From: an uncultured Gemmatimonadota bacterium
GTDB taxonomy: Bacteria > Gemmatimonadota > Gemmatimonadetes > Gemmatimonadales > GWC2-71-9
Length of the DNA stretch: 33,551 nt
Direction of reading: 5' to 3'
NCBI GenBank assembly: GCA_937871775.1
Contig: CALMOP010000051.1
Location: 1-33,551, forward strand
Of the stretch, positions 32,765 through 33,551 are shown piece after piece. The notes under the pieces were generated by a model that did not search any database, was not told where the DNA came from, and saw only the letters and a program-made list of their open reading frames with translations. The translations under genes were made by a program, and so were the position numbers. Numbering within the stretch: position 1 is the first letter of the stretch; each line of letters opens with the position of its first letter.

Positions 32765-33551
32765 GTGACGCTGATCTACCTCGACGGCCAGTGGCTCGAC
32801 AAGGCCTCCGCCAAAGTCTCGGTGTTCGACCATGGGCTGTTGTACGGCGACGGGGTGTTCGAGGGGATCCGGGTGTACGACGGGAAGATCTTCCGACTCC
32901 GGGAGCACATGGACCGGCTGTACGATTCAGCCCAGGCCATCCTGCTGACCGTGCCCATGACTCGGGAGCAGATGATGGCGGTGACTGAAGAAGGGGTGCG
33001 GCGGGCCGGGCTGAAGGAAAGCTACCTCCGCCATGTGGTGACCCGCGGGGTGGGCGACCTGGGTCTCGATCCCCGCAAGTGCGCCGCGGCATCGGTGATC
33101 ATCATTTTCGACACGATCGCGATCTGGCCCGCTGAGCGCTATGAACAGGGGTTGACCCTGGTCACTGCGGGCACCCCGATCAATCAGCGCGAGGCACTTT
33201 CCCCACGGGTGAAGTCGCTGAACTACCTGAATCACATCCTGGCCAAGATCGAGGCCACCAACGCAGGGGCAGACGACGCCATCATGCTGGACGCCTCGGG
33301 ACACGTCGCGGAGGCTACCGGCATGAACCTGTTCGTGTGGAAGCGCCAGGTGCTCCACACCCCACCGGCCCATGCCGGCCTCCTCCGGGGGGTGACGCGG
33401 GACGTCGTCGTCGAAATCGCGGCGGCGGCCGGATACCGTGTCCAGGAAACCATCCTGAACCGCTACGACCTCTACACCGCTGACGAGGCCTTCCTCACCG
33501 GGACCGCGGCCGAGGTGGCCCCCATCCGGATGGTGGATGGGCGGGTCATCG
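32765..33551 (+). CDS. ilvE: Branched-chain amino acid aminotransferase (class IV), cut by the window edge
   Basis: PLP enzyme of fold type IV that transaminates leucine, isoleucine and valine. It is not in the ORF track because it has no stop before the window ends. The GTG at 32765 is preceded by AAGGA about 8 nt upstream. The 262 visible residues begin MTLIYLDGQWLDKASAKVSV (GTG read as Met), then DHGLLYGDGVFEGIRVYDGKIF, YLRHVVTRGVG, the PLP lysine in RVKSLNYLNHI, EATGMNLFV and AFLTGTAAEVAPI, which are typical of IlvE. About 30 C-terminal residues are missing. The 186-bp gap after tRNA-Lys has a TATTTA at about 32607 that could be a -10, but no leader peptide or attenuator was recognised. 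D-amino-acid aminotransferase is a less likely alternative. Confidence 0.92.
   Translation, partial: MTLIYLDGQWLDKASAKVSVFDHGLLYGDGVFEGIRVYDGKIFRLREHMDRLYDSAQAILLTVPMTREQMMAVTEEGVRRAGLKESYLRHVVTRGVGDLGLDPRKCAAASVIIIFDTIAIWPAERYEQGLTLVTAGTPINQREALSPRVKSLNYLNHILAKIEATNAGADDAIMLDASGHVAEATGMNLFVWKRQVLHTPPAHAGLLRGVTRDVVVEIAAAAGYRVQETILNRYDLYTADEAFLTGTAAEVAPIRMVDGRVI

Overview
The window is a GC-rich, densely packed bacterial chromosome segment. It holds 29 protein-coding genes (dnaK and ilvE run off the edges), one tRNA and one gene remnant. No insertion sequence, prophage, CRISPR array or rRNA was seen, and no gene-free stretch exceeds 300 bases. The GC content, the Gram-negative outer-membrane porin, the many secreted proteins and the gene mix fit an environmental Gemmatimonadota-like bacterium. 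That assignment is an inference; no diagnostic marker was searched.

Layout. Bases 1-2335 hold the start of dnaK (minus), then a rhomboid protease and deoC (plus). Bases 2349-10285 are a phosphate block on the minus strand, in transcription order porin, pstS, terminator, pstC, pstA, two different pstB genes, phoU, ppx. Bases 10571-12733 hold a divergent pair: an alkaline-phosphatase-superfamily phosphodiesterase (minus) and a GT4 glycosyltransferase (plus). Bases 12658-16046 (minus) hold an ArsR-type regulator, phoB, phoR and a PAP2 lipid phosphatase. Bases 16133-20550 (plus) form a purine salvage run: a 5'-nucleotidase-family protein, a small beta-grasp-like protein, adenosine deaminase and purine nucleoside phosphorylase. 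Then come thiD (minus), a SpoU methyltransferase, prepilin peptidase and an HEXXH lipoprotein (plus), and a small unknown gene (minus). Bases 24618-31078 (plus) are the conserved ffh-rpsP-rimM-trmD-rplS-rnhB cluster with an M1 peptidase coupled to its end. The right end holds bioD preceded by a bioA-like tail, a small secreted protein, tRNA-Lys(TTT) and the start of ilvE.

The most interesting signal is regulatory. Four arrays of heptamers resembling PhoB half-sites, repeated every 11 bp, lie in exactly three intergenic regions: before pstC, before the porin/pstS pair, and two between the phosphodiesterase and the glycosyltransferase. With phoBR and the PAP2 phosphatase nearby, the region from about 2.3 to 16 kb looks like one local Pho regulon. 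It joins phosphate uptake to a possible lipid-remodelling set: PAP2 would release diacylglycerol and GT4 would glycosylate it. This is inference from context and motifs.

Adjacent same-strand genes are very often joined by 4-nt ATGA or GTGA overlaps, and convergent genes meet at almost touching stop codons.
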